Origin: Sodalis endosymbiont of Henestaris halophilus
GTDB taxonomy: Bacteria > Pseudomonadota > Gammaproteobacteria > Enterobacterales > Enterobacteriaceae
Direction: 5' to 3'
Assembly (NCBI RefSeq): GCF_900161835.1
Contig: NZ_LT897836.1
Location: forward strand, 1,054,001-1,118,000
DNA: 64,000 bases
The position numbers were made by a program, and so were the translations under genes. The notes under the pieces were generated by a model, which saw only the letters and a program-made list of their open reading frames with translations, ran no database searches and was not told where the DNA came from. Below, one piece after another: positions 32,093 through 42,896 of the stretch. How positions within the stretch are numbered: position 1 is the stretch's first letter; each line of letters starts with the position of its first letter.

Positions 32093-34666
32093 TCACTGAC
32101 TAGCAATAATATGATCTTTCCATACTTCTAGATTAATGGGTTTTCCCGGCACCAATTGACCAGTCAGTATCTGCTGCGAAAGCATGTTCTCTATCTTTTG
32201 TTGAATAGTGCGTTTTAACGGTCGTGCGCCATAAACGGGATCAAAACCCGATTTACTCAACAACGCTAGTACCTCGGCGCTGGCGTTGGCGGTATACCCC
32301 CGTTCTTTTAAGCGCTGGTACAACAGCTGCAACTGAATTTGCGCAATTTTGACAATATGCTCGTGGCTCAAAGGATGAAAGACAACGACTTCGTCCACTC
32401 GGTTAAGGAACTCTGGCCTAAAATGGTGGCTTACAACTTCAAGCACGATATCTTTCATTTCTTGATAATTCATCTTGCCAAAGCGCTCTTGAATAACGTC
32501 CGACCCTAGGTTGGACGTCATGATGATCACTGTATTACGAAAATCCACGGTACGTCCCTGACCATCGGTCAGACGACCGTCATCTAATATCTGCAGCAAA
32601 ATATTAAATATATTCGGATGTGCTTTTTCGATTTCATCCAGAAGAATCACCGAATAAGGACGGCGGCGTACTGCTTCAGTCAAATACCCCCCTTCTTCAT
32701 AACCGATATAGCCAGGAGGAGCGCCTAACAATCGCGATACCGAATGTTTTTCCATAAATTCGGACATGTCGATACGAACCATAGAATTTTTGCTATCGAA
32801 CAAAAACATCGATAGCGCTTTGCATAGTTCCGTTTTACCTACCCCTGTTGGACCTAAAAACATAAAGGAACCGATTGGTCGATTAGGGTCAGCCAGACCA
32901 GCCCTGCTGCGGCGTATGGCGTTAGACACTGCTGCCACTGCTTCATTCTGTCCAATGACCAACTGATGCAAATCATGCTCCATTTGTAGCAGTTTAGTCT
33001 GCTCGCTTTTTAGCATCCTTGATACAGGGATGCCCGTCCAGCGGGCTAGCACTTCGGCAATCTCGATGTCGGTAACTCGGTTGCGTAATAAGCGCATACC
33101 TTTGCCTTCTGTTTGCGATACCGCCGCAAGTTGTTTTTCCAAAGCAGGGATTGTACCGTACTGCAATTCAGACATCCTTGTTAAATCACCAATGCGCCGT
33201 GCTTGCTCAATCGAAATCTTTGCTTGTTCCAGTTCTGCTTTCAAATGCTGTGTGCCTGATAAAGAAGATTTTTCTGCTTTCCATTCCTCTTCAAGTTCAG
33301 CATAATCTAGTTCTTTTTGTGTCAACTCATCATTAAGCATAGCCAGCCGTTTGATGCTAGCATCATCTGATTCTTTCTTTAGCGCCTGCTGTTCCAGCTT
33401 TAATTGAATTATTCGGCGCTCTAGACGATCTATCTCTTCCGGTTTAGAGTCTATTTGCATGCGAATGCTGGCTGCAGCTTCATCTATAAGGTCAATCGCC
33501 TTGTCTGGCAGTTGTCTGTCGGCAATATAACGATTTGACAGCGCAGCAGCTGCAACGATAGCCGGATCTGTGATCTGCACATGGTGATGCAATTCATAAC
33601 GTTCTTTCAAGCCGCGCAGAATAGCGACAGTATCCTCTACGTTAGGTTCTGTAACCAAAACTTTTTGAAACCGCCGTTCTAACGCGGCATCCTTCTCAAT
33701 AAATTTGCGATATTCATCAAGTGTCGTTGCCCCTACGCAATGCAGTTCGCCGCGGGCTAGCGCAGGTTTAAGCATATTGCTGGCATCCATCGCGCCGTCC
33801 GCCTTGCCAGCGCTCACCATTGTATGCAATTCGTCAATAAACAAAATAACATTTCCTCCCTGCTTCGACAAATCGCTCAATACGCTTTTTAGGCGTTCTT
33901 CAAATTCACCGCGGTATTTCGCACCGGCCACTAGCGATCCCATGTCTAGAGATAACACCCGGTTTTTTTTCAAACCTTCGGGCACTTCACCATTGACGAT
34001 ACGCTGAGCTAGCCCCTCGACAATAGCTGTTTTTCCCACCCCGGGATCACCGATAAGAACCGGATTATTTTTGGTACGACGCTGCAACACTTGAATAGTA
34101 CGGCGAATTTCTTCGTCGCGACCAATCACGGGGTCAAGTTTGCCCTGCTCTGCACGCTCAGTGAGATCGATGGTGAATTTTTGCAGAGCTTGGCGTTGAT
34201 CTTCTGCTCCTTTATCGTTTATAGGATTACCGCCGCGCATTTTCTCAATTGCCAAAGTAATTGACTCCGTATTAACGCCTGCCGACTTCATGAGCTCGGC
34301 CATCGTCCCACGCGATTCCAGCAATGCTAGAACAAAGAGTTCGGAAGATATAAAACTATCGGCGCGTTTTTGTGCTAACTTGTCGCACAGGTTTAACACG
34401 CGCATCAGATCTTGCGAAGGATGTACATCTACCCCGTTAAACTCCACTTGCGGCAGCCGTTCGCAAGCCTGATTGACCGCACTAATAAACGGCAAAATAT
34501 TAACGCCAGCGGATTGTAGTAGTTGACGCACGGTGCCATTTTCTTGTTTCAACATGGCCGCCATTACGTGTGAAGGTTCAACACATGGGTTATCATGCCG
34601 AATCGCCATAGATTGAGCATCGGCTAGAGCAAGCTGTAATTGGTTAGTTAGACGATCTAGACGCAT
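32093..34666 (-). CDS. clpB: Protein disaggregase ClpB
   Basis: Hexameric AAA+ ATPase that pulls proteins out of aggregates with DnaK. The start at 34666 ([18 protein letters not shown]) has GAGAG just upstream and gives 857 residues, the E. coli length; the reading to 34693 is rejected. It has the N-terminal Clp repeat domain (1-145), the first AAA domain with Walker A GDPGVGKT (about 206) and Walker B FIDELHTM, the middle coiled-coil domain (about 400-530), and the second AAA domain with GPTGVGKT (about 605) and [17 protein letters not shown]. No damage is seen. With the local groESL dead, this is the only chaperone-related gene left in the window. Confidence 0.97.
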   Translation of the reverse strand: MRLDRLTNQLQLALADAQSMAIRHDNPCVEPSHVMAAMLKQENGTVRQLLQSAGVNILPFISAVNQACERLPQVEFNGVDVHPSQDLMRVLNLCDKLAQKRADSFISSELFVLALLESRGTMAELMKSAGVNTESITLAIEKMRGGNPINDKGAEDQRQALQKFTIDLTERAEQGKLDPVIGRDEEIRRTIQVLQRRTKNNPVLIGDPGVGKTAIVEGLAQRIVNGEVPEGLKKNRVLSLDMGSLVAGAKYRGEFEERLKSVLSDLSKQGGNVILFIDELHTMVSAGKADGAMDASNMLKPALARGELHCVGATTLDEYRKFIEKDAALERRFQKVLVTEPNVEDTVAILRGLKERYELHHHVQITDPAIVAAAALSNRYIADRQLPDKAIDLIDEAAASIRMQIDSKPEEIDRLERRIIQLKLEQQALKKESDDASIKRLAMLNDELTQKELDYAELEEEWKAEKSSLSGTQHLKAELEQAKISIEQARRIGDLTRMSELQYGTIPALEKQLAAVSQTEGKGMRLLRNRVTDIEIAEVLARWTGIPVSRMLKSEQTKLLQMEHDLHQLVIGQNEAVAAVSNAIRRSRAGLADPNRPIGSFMFLGPTGVGKTELCKALSMFLFDSKNSMVRIDMSEFMEKHSVSRLLGAPPGYIGYEEGGYLTEAVRRRPYSVILLDEIEKAHPNIFNILLQILDDGRLTDGQGRTVDFRNTVIIMTSNLGSDVIQERFGKMNYQEMKDIVLEVVSHHFRPEFLNRVDEVVVFHPLSHEHIVKIAQIQLQLLYQRLKERGYTANASAEVLALLSKSGFDPVYGARPLKRTIQQKIENMLSQQILTGQLVPGKPINLEVWKDHIIASQ

Positions 34667-35089
34667 AACTTCTCTCACTTTTGATAAAATCACTATTTTA
34701 AGATTAAATCAGGTAGTTTATTTATAATGCAAGTTATATATTGCTAATAAGCAAAAGAATTATTCTTACCCATTCTTTCTTGTCTTAATCAAGAAAATTA
34801 TTGCAACTAAAGTTGCAATGCGTATATACACCCTTCGGTAAGGTATAGAAAAGTATTTATTGCCTGCACTGTGCAATACTTACCGCCATATATGTCGTAT
34901 ATTTCTACCATCATCAGACTTAAAATCGCTAGTTGGTAGAGATATCTATATTTTCCCTGCAGACAAAACACGCTATTGATCATAACACTATGATAAGTAA
35001 GTATTTATATGAGCAAACATTTAAAATACTTTCCAACTGCACCTGAAATGCTACCTACGTATGCTTTTGTACATTCATGCATCACCTCG
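34667..35089. other. clpB upstream region
   Basis: Expected to hold the clpB heat-shock promoter. I found no convincing sigma-32 motif pair. A 7-bp stem TTTCTTG/CAAGAAA lies at about 34776-34796. The 3' end of pgeF may also be here in decayed form. Confidence 0.4.
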
Positions 35090-35484
35090 TCAACCGGCAT
35101 GTATGAGCAACCCTATTTATCGTTTCGTATTAATCGGAAAATAGCTCCGGAAAACAAACATTGGTCATTAATAATACAAAACTTGGTGCCTATATTGTAC
35201 TAGTGTAACCCGCATCACCGTACGTAGAGTTTATCTCTTTGACATTTCATACTAAAACCACATCTATGCCGTATACCTGAATCAGGTAATACGGCGCTGC
35301 GGGAAGATGCAACAGCTACTTTACACATCGATAATTGTCTGCACTGAAGGTAAAATCATTGCCGGCATGCCCCTAAAATAAAAAAAATTTTAGGACGAGT
35401 AGCTCACGCTGTCCCCGCAAGTCGTTCTGCAAGCCCCTAATGGGGGGTTACCAGATGTGGGGCAATAAGCTGCTTCACGACTTG
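35090..35484 (-). pseudogene. pgeF: pgeF (yfiH) remnant
   Basis: Directly after the rluD stop on the same strand, frames give QLIAPHLVTPH and TTCGDSVS (PgeF starts with LIVPQWPQP then STRIGGVS), and nearer clpB IFRLIRNDK-stop-GCSYM (family FFSYRRDKTTGRMASFI). The pgeF gene lies between rluD and clpB in E. coli. It is shortened by more than half. It contains a dyad with the core TACCTGA-A-TCAGGTA at 35268-35295. Confidence 0.6.
35268..35295. repeat. Imperfect palindrome with core ACCTGAATCAGGT
   Basis: GCCGTAT-ACCTGA on the left is complementary to the right side except for one bulged A. It shares its TACCTGA/TCAGGTA core with the perfect palindrome at 17940-17961. Confidence 0.75.
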
Positions 35485-35485
35485 T

Positions 35486-36451
35486 TTAGTTTTTTTGGCA
35501 TAATTCATTGTCTTTTTTCAACTGTGTTATCAGCAAAGACATATCCTGCGGAAGGGGAGCGTACCATTCCATTTTAATCGAGGTGATTGGATGGTAAAAT
35601 TGTAATAAAGTGGCATGCAGAGCCTGGCGATTAAAACGGCACAGCACTTCGTTAAAAGATTCTGAAGCGTTTTTAGTCGGTCTCGAACGTGTGCCATAAA
35701 GTGGATCTCCCACCAGCGCATGATTGATATGAGCCATATGCACGCGAATCTGATGAGTGCGACCGGTCTCCAAACGTAAGCGCAGGTGCGTATGCGCGCG
35801 AAAGTGCTCTATAATGCGGTAATAGGTCACTGCTGGCTTACCCATCTGGTTTACTGCCATACGCATTCGCTTGGTGGGGTGACGAGCGATCGGCTGCTCT
35901 ACGGTACCACCATAAGTCATCTTGCCTATAGCGATAGCTTCATATTCTCGTATAATTTTCCGTGCCTGCATTAAAGCCAGCAGGCGTATTTGTGCCGGCA
36001 CAGTTTTGGCCAACACCATCAGACCAGTAGTGTCTTTATCCAATCGATGGATGATACCTGCACGGGGTACATCCAAAATGGGTGGGAAATAATGCAGCAG
36101 CGCATTCAATAAGGTGCCATCAGCATGGCCGGCGCCAGGATGTACCAACAGATTACAGGGTTTATTTATAATAAGAATATCGTCATCTTCATAAATGATA
36201 TTTAACGGAATATCTTGTGCTTCCCAGCAAGACTCTTTTATAGAAATCTGCATTTCTATAAATTCTCCGCCAAGCATTTTTTTTTTAGGCACTGTGGTAA
36301 TATGTCCGTTCACCCTTACTAAACCGGCAAGTATCCAGGCTTTTATCCTCGATCGGGAATAATTAGGAAACGTTTTAGCTAAAGTCTGATCTAAACGTTG
36401 TCCGCGTTGTGATACATTCACCGTTCCGTTAATTTGTTTGTACCGTATCAT
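35486..36451 (-). CDS. rluD: 23S rRNA pseudouridine synthase RluD
   Basis: Makes pseudouridines 1911, 1915 and 1917 in helix 69 of 23S rRNA. The 321 residues (E. coli 326) contain an N-terminal S4 RNA-binding domain (about 17-75) and the RluA-type catalytic domain with the active aspartate in GIIHRLDKDTTGLMV (about 143). The LETGRTHQIRVHMAH block is intact. It is divergent from bamD across 136 bp, as in E. coli. A run of ten A (36277-36286 on the plus strand as T) lies in frame within KKK of the S4 domain. Confidence 0.96.
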   Translation of the reverse strand: MIRYKQINGTVNVSQRGQRLDQTLAKTFPNYSRSRIKAWILAGLVRVNGHITTVPKKKMLGGEFIEMQISIKESCWEAQDIPLNIIYEDDDILIINKPCNLLVHPGAGHADGTLLNALLHYFPPILDVPRAGIIHRLDKDTTGLMVLAKTVPAQIRLLALMQARKIIREYEAIAIGKMTYGGTVEQPIARHPTKRMRMAVNQMGKPAVTYYRIIEHFRAHTHLRLRLETGRTHQIRVHMAHINHALVGDPLYGTRSRPTKNASESFNEVLCRFNRQALHATLLQFYHPITSIKMEWYAPLPQDMSLLITQLKKDNELCQKN

Positions 36452-36587
36452 ATATATGAATATTTATTCACGTTGAGTTTTTATGGCGATGCCATTTTAA
36501 TAAGTGTGCCATCATAACCGTTTTGATTTAGAAACTAAACGAATCATGTTACTGGAACAATGCTATGAAGATAGGCACAATGTCATT

Positions 36588-37364
36588 ATGCGTATACAAT
36601 ATCTAGTAACGATCGCCAAACTGATCTTAGGTTTGGCGGTTTGTTTTATTAACAAATATGCTATTTCTAATACTTGCTTTTCCAAAACATATGCTTCTGC
36701 GCAGCAAAAGCTACAGGATGGCAATTACAAAGATGCCATCAAGGAGCTAGAGGAGCTTAATAATCTCTATCCGTTTGGTTCAGGAGGGCAACAAATTCAA
36801 CTTAACTTAATTTATGCTTATTACAAATATGCTGACCTGCTGATGTCGCAAGTCTACATTGATCGTTTTTTACGCTTTAACTCCACCCATCCTAACGTTG
36901 ACTATGTACTCTACATGCGTGGCTTAAATTATATGGCGCTTGACGAAAGTCCATTACAGGGATTGTTTGGCGTAGACCATGCCTCTCGCAATTCTGAATA
37001 TGCCAGAAAGGCATTTCGTTCTTTTATGCAACTGATGCGTCAGTATCCGGAAAGCCAGTATGCCACTAATGCAATTAATCGATTGGTTTATCTAAAAAAT
37101 AGACTAGCCAAATATGAACTTTCGGTGGTGAAGCACTATGTCAAACGTGGCGCTTATGTTGCAGTAGTCAATCGTGTGGAGCAAATGCTACGTGACTTCC
37201 CCGATACGCAAGCGACATATATGGCGCTTCCTCATATGGAAAAAGCTTATAGGGAATTGCAACTAACTAACCAAGCGGAGAAAGTGACAAAAATTATTGC
37301 AGCTAATCCGTCTTTTCTACTGTCATACCAAAAAAGTGATAAAAATACACAAAAATGCTTTTAG
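36588..37364 (+). CDS. bamD: Outer membrane assembly lipoprotein BamD
   Basis: Essential partner of BamA in beta-barrel insertion at the outer membrane. The start at 36588 ([13 protein letters not shown]) matches E. coli BamD; the reading from 36504 adds an unrelated N-terminus. The 258 residues comprise a hydrophobic signal, the lipidation cysteine C19, and tetratricopeptide repeats from about 40 ([20 protein letters not shown]) to about 240; [17 protein letters not shown] and [11 protein letters not shown] are diagnostic. The lipobox reads LAVC where LAGC is usual: valine at -1 is a poor signal peptidase II residue. The linker after the cysteine ([14 protein letters not shown]) has lost its usual proline- and acid-rich character. 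Confidence 0.94.
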   Translation: MRIQYLVTIAKLILGLAVCFINKYAISNTCFSKTYASAQQKLQDGNYKDAIKELEELNNLYPFGSGGQQIQLNLIYAYYKYADLLMSQVYIDRFLRFNSTHPNVDYVLYMRGLNYMALDESPLQGLFGVDHASRNSEYARKAFRSFMQLMRQYPESQYATNAINRLVYLKNRLAKYELSVVKHYVKRGAYVAVVNRVEQMLRDFPDTQATYMALPHMEKAYRELQLTNQAEKVTKIIAANPSFLLSYQKSDKNTQKCF

Positions 37365-37404
37365 CAAAAGTATGCACAATGTTAAGAATACATAGTGAAT
37401 TGTA

Positions 37405-37660
37405 TACTAAATCAACAGTAATTTATACTACCAATAAGCAAATAGACATAACTACCTTCATTCGTAAAAGAGCTAAGCGTTTAATTAAACAAGAGCACCC
37501 TAGTAGATTTAGCATTTTAAAACTTATATAATGTTCTGTGTGAATAAATGTAACTACGAGTATACCTCATGGCCAATAGTGAGGTAAGCACAACCCATGT
37601 CAATATATGCCTCTTAATTTTATCTATAAACTAAAACATTCATATAATTTGGAAGTGTTA
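37405..37660 (+). pseudogene. raiA: raiA remnant (ribosome hibernation factor)
   Basis: Downstream of bamD on the same strand the frame reads YTTNKQIDITTFIRKRAKRL, then IKQEHPSRF, then after stops IPHG and GKHNPCQYMPLNFIYKLKH. These follow RaiA ([45 protein letters not shown]). The bamD-raiA order is that of E. coli. The rest of that block, pheA-tyrA-aroF, is elsewhere. Confidence 0.8.
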
Positions 37661-38546
37661 TTTTCTACTCATATTTATTGCTGAATTTAGCCGATGCTAT
37701 CATCACTATCTGCGTAAAAAACTCGCTAAATAATTATTGCAATTAACCTCATAACAGATTGAAATCACAACTAAGAAAAGGATAACACAACTTTTAAATA
37801 GAATATAAAATCCTAAAATAATACAGCATTGTTATGCTAAACTTATGTAACGATCTTAGTAATGAAAAATCATTGCGCAATACTTAGTTGCATATCTGTG
37901 TCATATTTTAGTATTTATCGCAATAGCTACTATCTTAGCTATCAACTAGTTGTATTTACCAAATTAATAAACATGATGCTGAATGCTTCATTAAATGAAA
38001 TGTATCTTCGTTAATAAGTTTATAACGCACTTCTGGCACTTCCCGTGCCATAAACAACTCTTTCATTATAACTAATATTCACGTAGGTCAAGATAGATCG
38101 TTGACTGGTAAGATAAAAATAGCAGTATAGTGGTAGATAGTTAATTGCTATTTTTGCCGTCTCATAAAAAAATGTGGAGACAAAGTATCCATTGAAATAC
38201 ATCATCTACGATGTCATTAAAGTATAAACAGGAAGTCTTCGGTTTATTTAATTCTGGATTTATTCATCCGTAAATTGGTGGCTGACGTTCTCGCCGAACA
38301 CAGCAATAATAGTTTAAGAGTTTTAGATATATTGTAAGACGCGCCATGTTAATCCATAACATGCTTGAATGTCTTTTAAGAACAACAAGTACTTATCTAT
38401 AATGTAATTATATTCTTTTTGTCAAAAAGTTTACCCCTATTTTCAGTATTTAACTATTTTATATAACTTGTTACTTTTAATATATTTTAGATTATATCGT
38501 TTTGCATTTGTGATCCTAAAACAAAACGTTGAGGTATTTTACAAAT
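37661..38546. other. Non-coding DNA downstream of nlpD
   Basis: In enterobacteria rpoS follows nlpD on this strand. No RpoS motif could be read with confidence, only a vague resemblance to its last helix near 38230-38320. The 61-codon open frame at 38020-38205 has no recognisable match. Confidence 0.5.
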
Positions 38547-39614
38547 TTATTGCTGCGGAAGATAATGCAACGGGTTTACGGATTTCCCCTTATGACGAAT
38601 TTCAAAATGCAATCTGGTTGTGTTGGTTCCTGAGTTACCCATGGTAGCAATTTTTTGTCCTGCTTTAACTTTTTGTTGTGCTCGGACTAACAAAGTATCG
38701 TTGTGGGCGTAAGCACTCAAGTAATCATCATCATGTTTAATAATGATCAAATTACCGTACCCGCGTAAGGCATTGCCGGCATAAACTACTCTGCCGTTAG
38801 CCGCTGCCCAAATTGGCTGTCCTCGGAAACCGGAGATATCAACCCCTTTATTGCCGCCTTCTGCACCAGAAAAGTGATCAATAATTTTTCCATTCGTAGG
38901 CCAATACCATTTAGTTATTGCCGTGCTGGTTACTACAATCCGATCGGTTGTAGTAACATCATTACATTCGGTTGACAACATTGTGCCATTAGACGATGGT
39001 AAATTTTTTTTTAAATTATTTTTATTTGATTTTTGAGAAATAATATTGTTTTTATTAGAATTAATGTTCGATTTCATTAATTGTGCATGAGAGGTATGAG
39101 CGGGCAATACCACAACGCTGTTATTATCATGATTAGAGTTAGATGTTAGATTAGTTCCCGAAGAATCCTTGACGGTGATCGTCGTCATTTTATTTTCAAT
39201 CTGCAAAGTTTGACCTACATTTAGGATGTAAGGTTTCGGAATCTTGTTCTTTTGCGCTAAATCTTGATAGTTATTTCCAGTAATCCAGGCTATATAAAAC
39301 AATGTATCACCGCGTTTTACTTTATATGTCGGGCCGAAATAAAAACCTTTCTTAATATTGTCATATTTCCGATTGTAAAAGGTATTTCCTTGTGGCCAAA
39401 TATTTATTTGACCCTGAGCATTTTTACTTACAGTGGTCGCGCTAAGCGGTTGGTCAAGACGCCTGTCGTTCCCAAATATGGTATCTTGACTACTGTGGCT
39501 TCCGATGACACTGCCTATCGGTGCGCTAATTTTATTTTGAGAGCATCCCACTAGCCCCATACTCACCATGGCACAGACTACAATACGACACCATGTGCAC
39601 TTCTGGCTTACCAT
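38547..39614 (-). CDS. nlpD: Amidase activator lipoprotein NlpD
   Basis: Outer-membrane lipoprotein that recruits and activates a septal amidase (AmiC in E. coli). The start at 39614 has AGGAAA upstream; the TTG at 39620 is rejected. The 355 residues have a signal peptide with lipobox LVGC (C24), a LysM domain at about 95-140 (VKRGDTLFYIAWITGN), a long low-complexity asparagine/serine linker, and a C-terminal LytM domain (about 235-355) that lacks a full zinc site, as is normal for NlpD. A run of nine A lies in the linker. The gene follows surE with pcm between, now dead. Confidence 0.95.
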   Translation of the reverse strand: MVSQKCTWCRIVVCAMVSMGLVGCSQNKISAPIGSVIGSHSSQDTIFGNDRRLDQPLSATTVSKNAQGQINIWPQGNTFYNRKYDNIKKGFYFGPTYKVKRGDTLFYIAWITGNNYQDLAQKNKIPKPYILNVGQTLQIENKMTTITVKDSSGTNLTSNSNHDNNSVVVLPAHTSHAQLMKSNINSNKNNIISQKSNKNNLKKNLPSSNGTMLSTECNDVTTTDRIVVTSTAITKWYWPTNGKIIDHFSGAEGGNKGVDISGFRGQPIWAAANGRVVYAGNALRGYGNLIIIKHDDDYLSAYAHNDTLLVRAQQKVKAGQKIATMGNSGTNTTRLHFEIRHKGKSVNPLHYLPQQ

Positions 39615-39849
39615 GCTCAATTTTTTCCTATGGCAGCAAGGTTATTTATCATTTTACATAGGCTCAACATTATGTTGTTATATATCCATTTAATGATATT
39701 GGTTACAGTAATAAAATATTTTCAGCTATTTATGTGATAATTGTTGAATTTTCGTTCATGTTAGCAACAACCACTAGATCAATTTATTAGATACATTTTA
39801 TAGAAATATTAAGGCATTAAGCTAGTTATACTTTCATAAGCGTAATAAA

Positions 39850-40455
39850 ATTAGACTTTTCTACGGTATCAACTACAAGTTCTCCGTACTTTCGGTTTAC
39901 CCGTGTTTACATGTTGCTGCTTTTCGCCGAAAGGTAACACACAATCACGCCCTTATAATTTAGCTCTATATTAACCAGTGTGTTGGGAATTAAGGTAGTA
40001 TGGCTTTAACGATAATAGCGCGTAACACAGCCCCACGCGACGGCCATCACACTTCCAGCTAGTCACAGTCGCTAGTAGGAGAAGAATATTATGTAGATCA
40101 AGCAATTTTAGTCGGCACTTATATTACCACCCCTACAATTTTTTGATTCAATTTAACGAACAGACGTGCTTAACCAAATGCGATAGAATAGCAGGCTGAT
40201 AGCAAAAGCAAGTACCTATTTCAACACCCGAGATTCCGGACGCAGTGCTAGCAATTCAGTCATACGCGCCATGATATAGGTTCGTGTAAATAGTTAAATC
40301 TAGTTAGATGAACAGCGCGGAGTTATCGCAGGCTATATGCTCTAATGCCGCGTTGATAAAAAGTTTGTACAGCCTCGCTTACATATGTTGCTGCAACAAG
40401 CGCTCCATATAGCTAATACGTTGCCGATGTAGCGGCGCTAGCATCGTTTGCATGC
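39850..40455 (-). pseudogene. pcm: pcm, dead isoaspartate methyltransferase
   Basis: Between surE and nlpD on the same strand the frames give INAALEHIACDNSAL, MARMTELLALRPESRVLK, AILSHLVKHVCSL, LLDLHNI and VLPFGEKQQ, in the order of Pcm (FEQKAWDNIAL, MVARMTELLELTPQSRVLE, AILAHLVQHVCSV, NLDLHNV, VLPVGEEHQ). The S-adenosylmethionine loop GTGSGYQ is destroyed and there are many stops. The position is that of E. coli. Confidence 0.88.
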
Positions 40456-40460
40456 GTATG

Positions 40461-41231
40461 CTAGCTACCATATGTAGTGGAGAGACCCTTGGTGTTTCGA
40501 AGCCAGTCGCTCAACACGGTTATAGCCGTGTTAGCAGTAAGATCTACTTGTAAAGGAGTTAGTGAGACATATCCCTGACTGACTGCCTCAAAATCGGTAC
40601 CAGGACCTTCATCAAGGAAACCAGCTGGAGGTCCGATCCACAGCATTTCCCGGCCGCGCGGATCTTTTTGGCGAATTACTTTGCTGGCAGGATATCTGCT
40701 ACCACAGCGGGTCACTTTGCACCCTTTGATTGACGATAGTGGTAGGTCTGGAACATTGATGTTAAGTATTTTTCCCGTACGCAGCGGTGTGTTAATTATC
40801 GCCAACAAAAGACGCCAGGTAACGTCGACAGCGGTGGCTAAGTGACGGTTGCCATTTAGAGACACCGCTAGAGCTGGATAGCCCAAATGACGTCCTTCCA
40901 TTGCGGCTGCAACAGTGCCGGAGTAAATCACGTCATCGCCCAGATTTGGACCGGCGTTAATGCCCGATACAACAATATCTGGTCTGGGACTCATCAGAGC
41001 ATTGACGCCGAGATAGACGCAATCAGTAGGGGTACCGGATAGAATAGCTATATCGCCGTTTAGTTGAGTTTGTGTGCGCAACGGCGCATTCAGCGTTAGA
41101 GAATTAGACGAGCCGCTGCAGTCACGGTCCGGCGCCACGATTTGCACGGTGGCAAGCTGACGTAACGTGACTGCAAGTTGCTGAATGCCGGGTGCATGAA
41201 TGCCATCATCATTACTTAAAAGTACGCGCAT
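40461..41231 (-). CDS. surE: 5'/3'-nucleotidase SurE
   Basis: Metal-dependent phosphatase acting on nucleoside monophosphates and short polyphosphate, linked to stationary-phase survival. The 256 residues match the usual length (about 253). The metal-binding DD (residues 8-9, SNDDGI), S39 in [10 protein letters not shown], and the asparagine in [18 protein letters not shown] are intact. It sits between dead truD and dead pcm, so its kept state may reflect a real need for nucleotide turnover rather than operon inertia. Confidence 0.95.
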   Translation of the reverse strand: MRVLLSNDDGIHAPGIQQLAVTLRQLATVQIVAPDRDCSGSSNSLTLNAPLRTQTQLNGDIAILSGTPTDCVYLGVNALMSPRPDIVVSGINAGPNLGDDVIYSGTVAAAMEGRHLGYPALAVSLNGNRHLATAVDVTWRLLLAIINTPLRTGKILNINVPDLPLSSIKGCKVTRCGSRYPASKVIRQKDPRGREMLWIGPPAGFLDEGPGTDFEAVSQGYVSLTPLQVDLTANTAITVLSDWLRNTKGLSTTYGS

Positions 41232-41269
41232 AGTATTTGTTGACTTTATTTTATAAATAACAAAATTAT

Positions 41270-42390
41270 AATGTGCACCATAACTCCCTAGGAGTAAAAG
41301 ACGTAAAACTATCCTGTCCCGATACTTTTAGCCAGTGGCATTAGTAAAGGTTAAAGCGTAAATATCAAGTAATAATGGCATGAAATATCATAGTGGTGAA
41401 ACCAGCAATTTATAGAGTTAAGTAAATTAAGTTTAGTTACATATTAAGTACGTCTTGCTTGGTCAATGCGTGGACTACGTTAAGATAATCCCTTAACCGT
41501 TAAGGTTAAATTATAATGATGACTGTTCTGTCAGAAAGTGTTTATAAGCAATATAAACAGGGTAGTGGCTAGAAATCAATGCATAAAAATCTTACCCCAA
41601 TTAGTATAGGATATAATTTGTCGGTAAGAAGGCTTACAAAAATTTTCAGCAGCAACCTGTCTTTCAACAAAGCTAAATTAGCGCTATTGGCTCAAATAGT
41701 AGCTTCCGTCGTATTTTCCACAAATTTAGCCACCTCAGTTTAGGCTAAGGAAAAATATTGCAGTTTCAGTATAAACTACGTCCTTGTAACTGCGCAAAAT
41801 GCTATTCGAACATATTAATTAATAAATACTAAATTGGTGGCGAAAGTACAAATGTATGTTTTGCTGCTGATCTTTTGCAGTTTGTTATTTATTGCAGTTT
41901 ATTATTTGCAGAGAGCAGCATAGCCATCTTTAGATTATTGTCCTTATGATCAAGCTTTCTGCTACTAGCAAAAATATTTCTGTATCACTAGTTACAGCAG
42001 CCATTCGGACGATTCTTAACTTACTTACAATACGCTTATTTTACCTAGAGTATAGGTAGATAGATTACGCCTTACGAAGGCTAAATTTTCAACTTAAGCC
42101 CGTGTCGGGGCATTGTGAAGAGCATGCCTCAGCTAGTTTAAGTGTTCTCATGCCCCTTCCTTCGCAGTGGTAATCATGTGAGGCCGGTAAGACAGACAAA
42201 ACCACTATTAACTGTAAAAGCGAAAATGTCAGCAAAACTTCGCTTGTACATACCCAATGTGCAGTATTCTGCGTTAGGTTTTATGGAAATCTCTAGACAA
42301 AATGCTCTTTTTAGCCATTGAACTCGAAGTGAAGTTATTTGTATCACGAAATATTTGTTGTTGCGGTTTTTAAAAAATAGTTAAGACTAT
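41270..42390 (-). pseudogene. truD: truD remnant (tRNA pseudouridine 13 synthase)
   Basis: Placed between ispF and surE, exactly where truD belongs. Near the 5' end a frame reads FEFNG-stop-KEHFV-stop-RFP-stop-NLTQNTAHWV, resembling [24 protein letters not shown] of TruD, and near the 3' end [19 protein letters not shown] resembles FWLPAGSFATSVVRELI. The middle is too eroded to follow. The span is close to the full gene length. The call rests on these two matches and on synteny. Confidence 0.6.
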
Positions 42391-42420
42391 TGCCGAACAG
42401 TCGGTGTATCTTATTATATT

Positions 42421-42894
42421 CTATCGGATCAGGAGCCCGACCGCTTCACAAGCGATACCTTCGCCGCGGCCGATAAAGCCGAGCAGTTCGGTTGTGGTTG
42501 CCTTGATATTGATATCATCGATATAGCAGCAGCCAAGATCTTCAGCAATATGCATACGCATTTGAGGAATATGTAGTGCTATCTTTGGCTCCTGAAATAT
42601 AAGTGTGATATCTAGATTGCCCAGACGATAACCCTTAGCTGTGATTAATTTCCACGCTGCGCGCAATAGTAGCCGGCTGTTTTTACCTTTATAGGCCGAA
42701 TCGGTATCAGGAAATAAACTACCGATATCACCGAGCGCAGCTGCACCTAGCAGAGCATCGGTAGCCGCGTGAAGAGCGATATCTCCATCAGAATGTGCGA
42801 GTAGGCCTTGCGGATAAGGGATGCGCACACCGCCAATAATCAGCGGGTTTTCACCGCCAAACTTGTGCACGTCAAAACCGTGTCCGATACGCAT
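42421..42894 (-). CDS. ispF: MECDP synthase IspF
   Basis: Forms 2C-methyl-D-erythritol 2,4-cyclodiphosphate in the non-mevalonate isoprenoid pathway. The 157 residues (E. coli 159) carry the zinc ligands D8 and H10 (GHGFDVHKF), the [13 protein letters not shown] block with its histidine, and the C-terminal [21 protein letters not shown] signature. It starts 2 bp after the ispD stop, so the two are co-transcribed. Confidence 0.97.
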   Translation of the reverse strand: MRIGHGFDVHKFGGENPLIIGGVRIPYPQGLLAHSDGDIALHAATDALLGAAALGDIGSLFPDTDSAYKGKNSRLLLRAAWKLITAKGYRLGNLDITLIFQEPKIALHIPQMRMHIAEDLGCCYIDDINIKATTTELLGFIGRGEGIACEAVGLLIR

Positions 42895-42896
42895 AT

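Noticed and set aside
34700-34800. Heat-shock (sigma-32) promoter upstream of clpB
   Set aside because: No pair of CTTGAA-like and CCCCAT-like motifs at acceptable spacing could be identified.
38220-38345. Possible rpoS 3' remnant after nlpD
   Set aside because: The position fits, but the similarity to the last RpoS helix is too vague to separate from chance.
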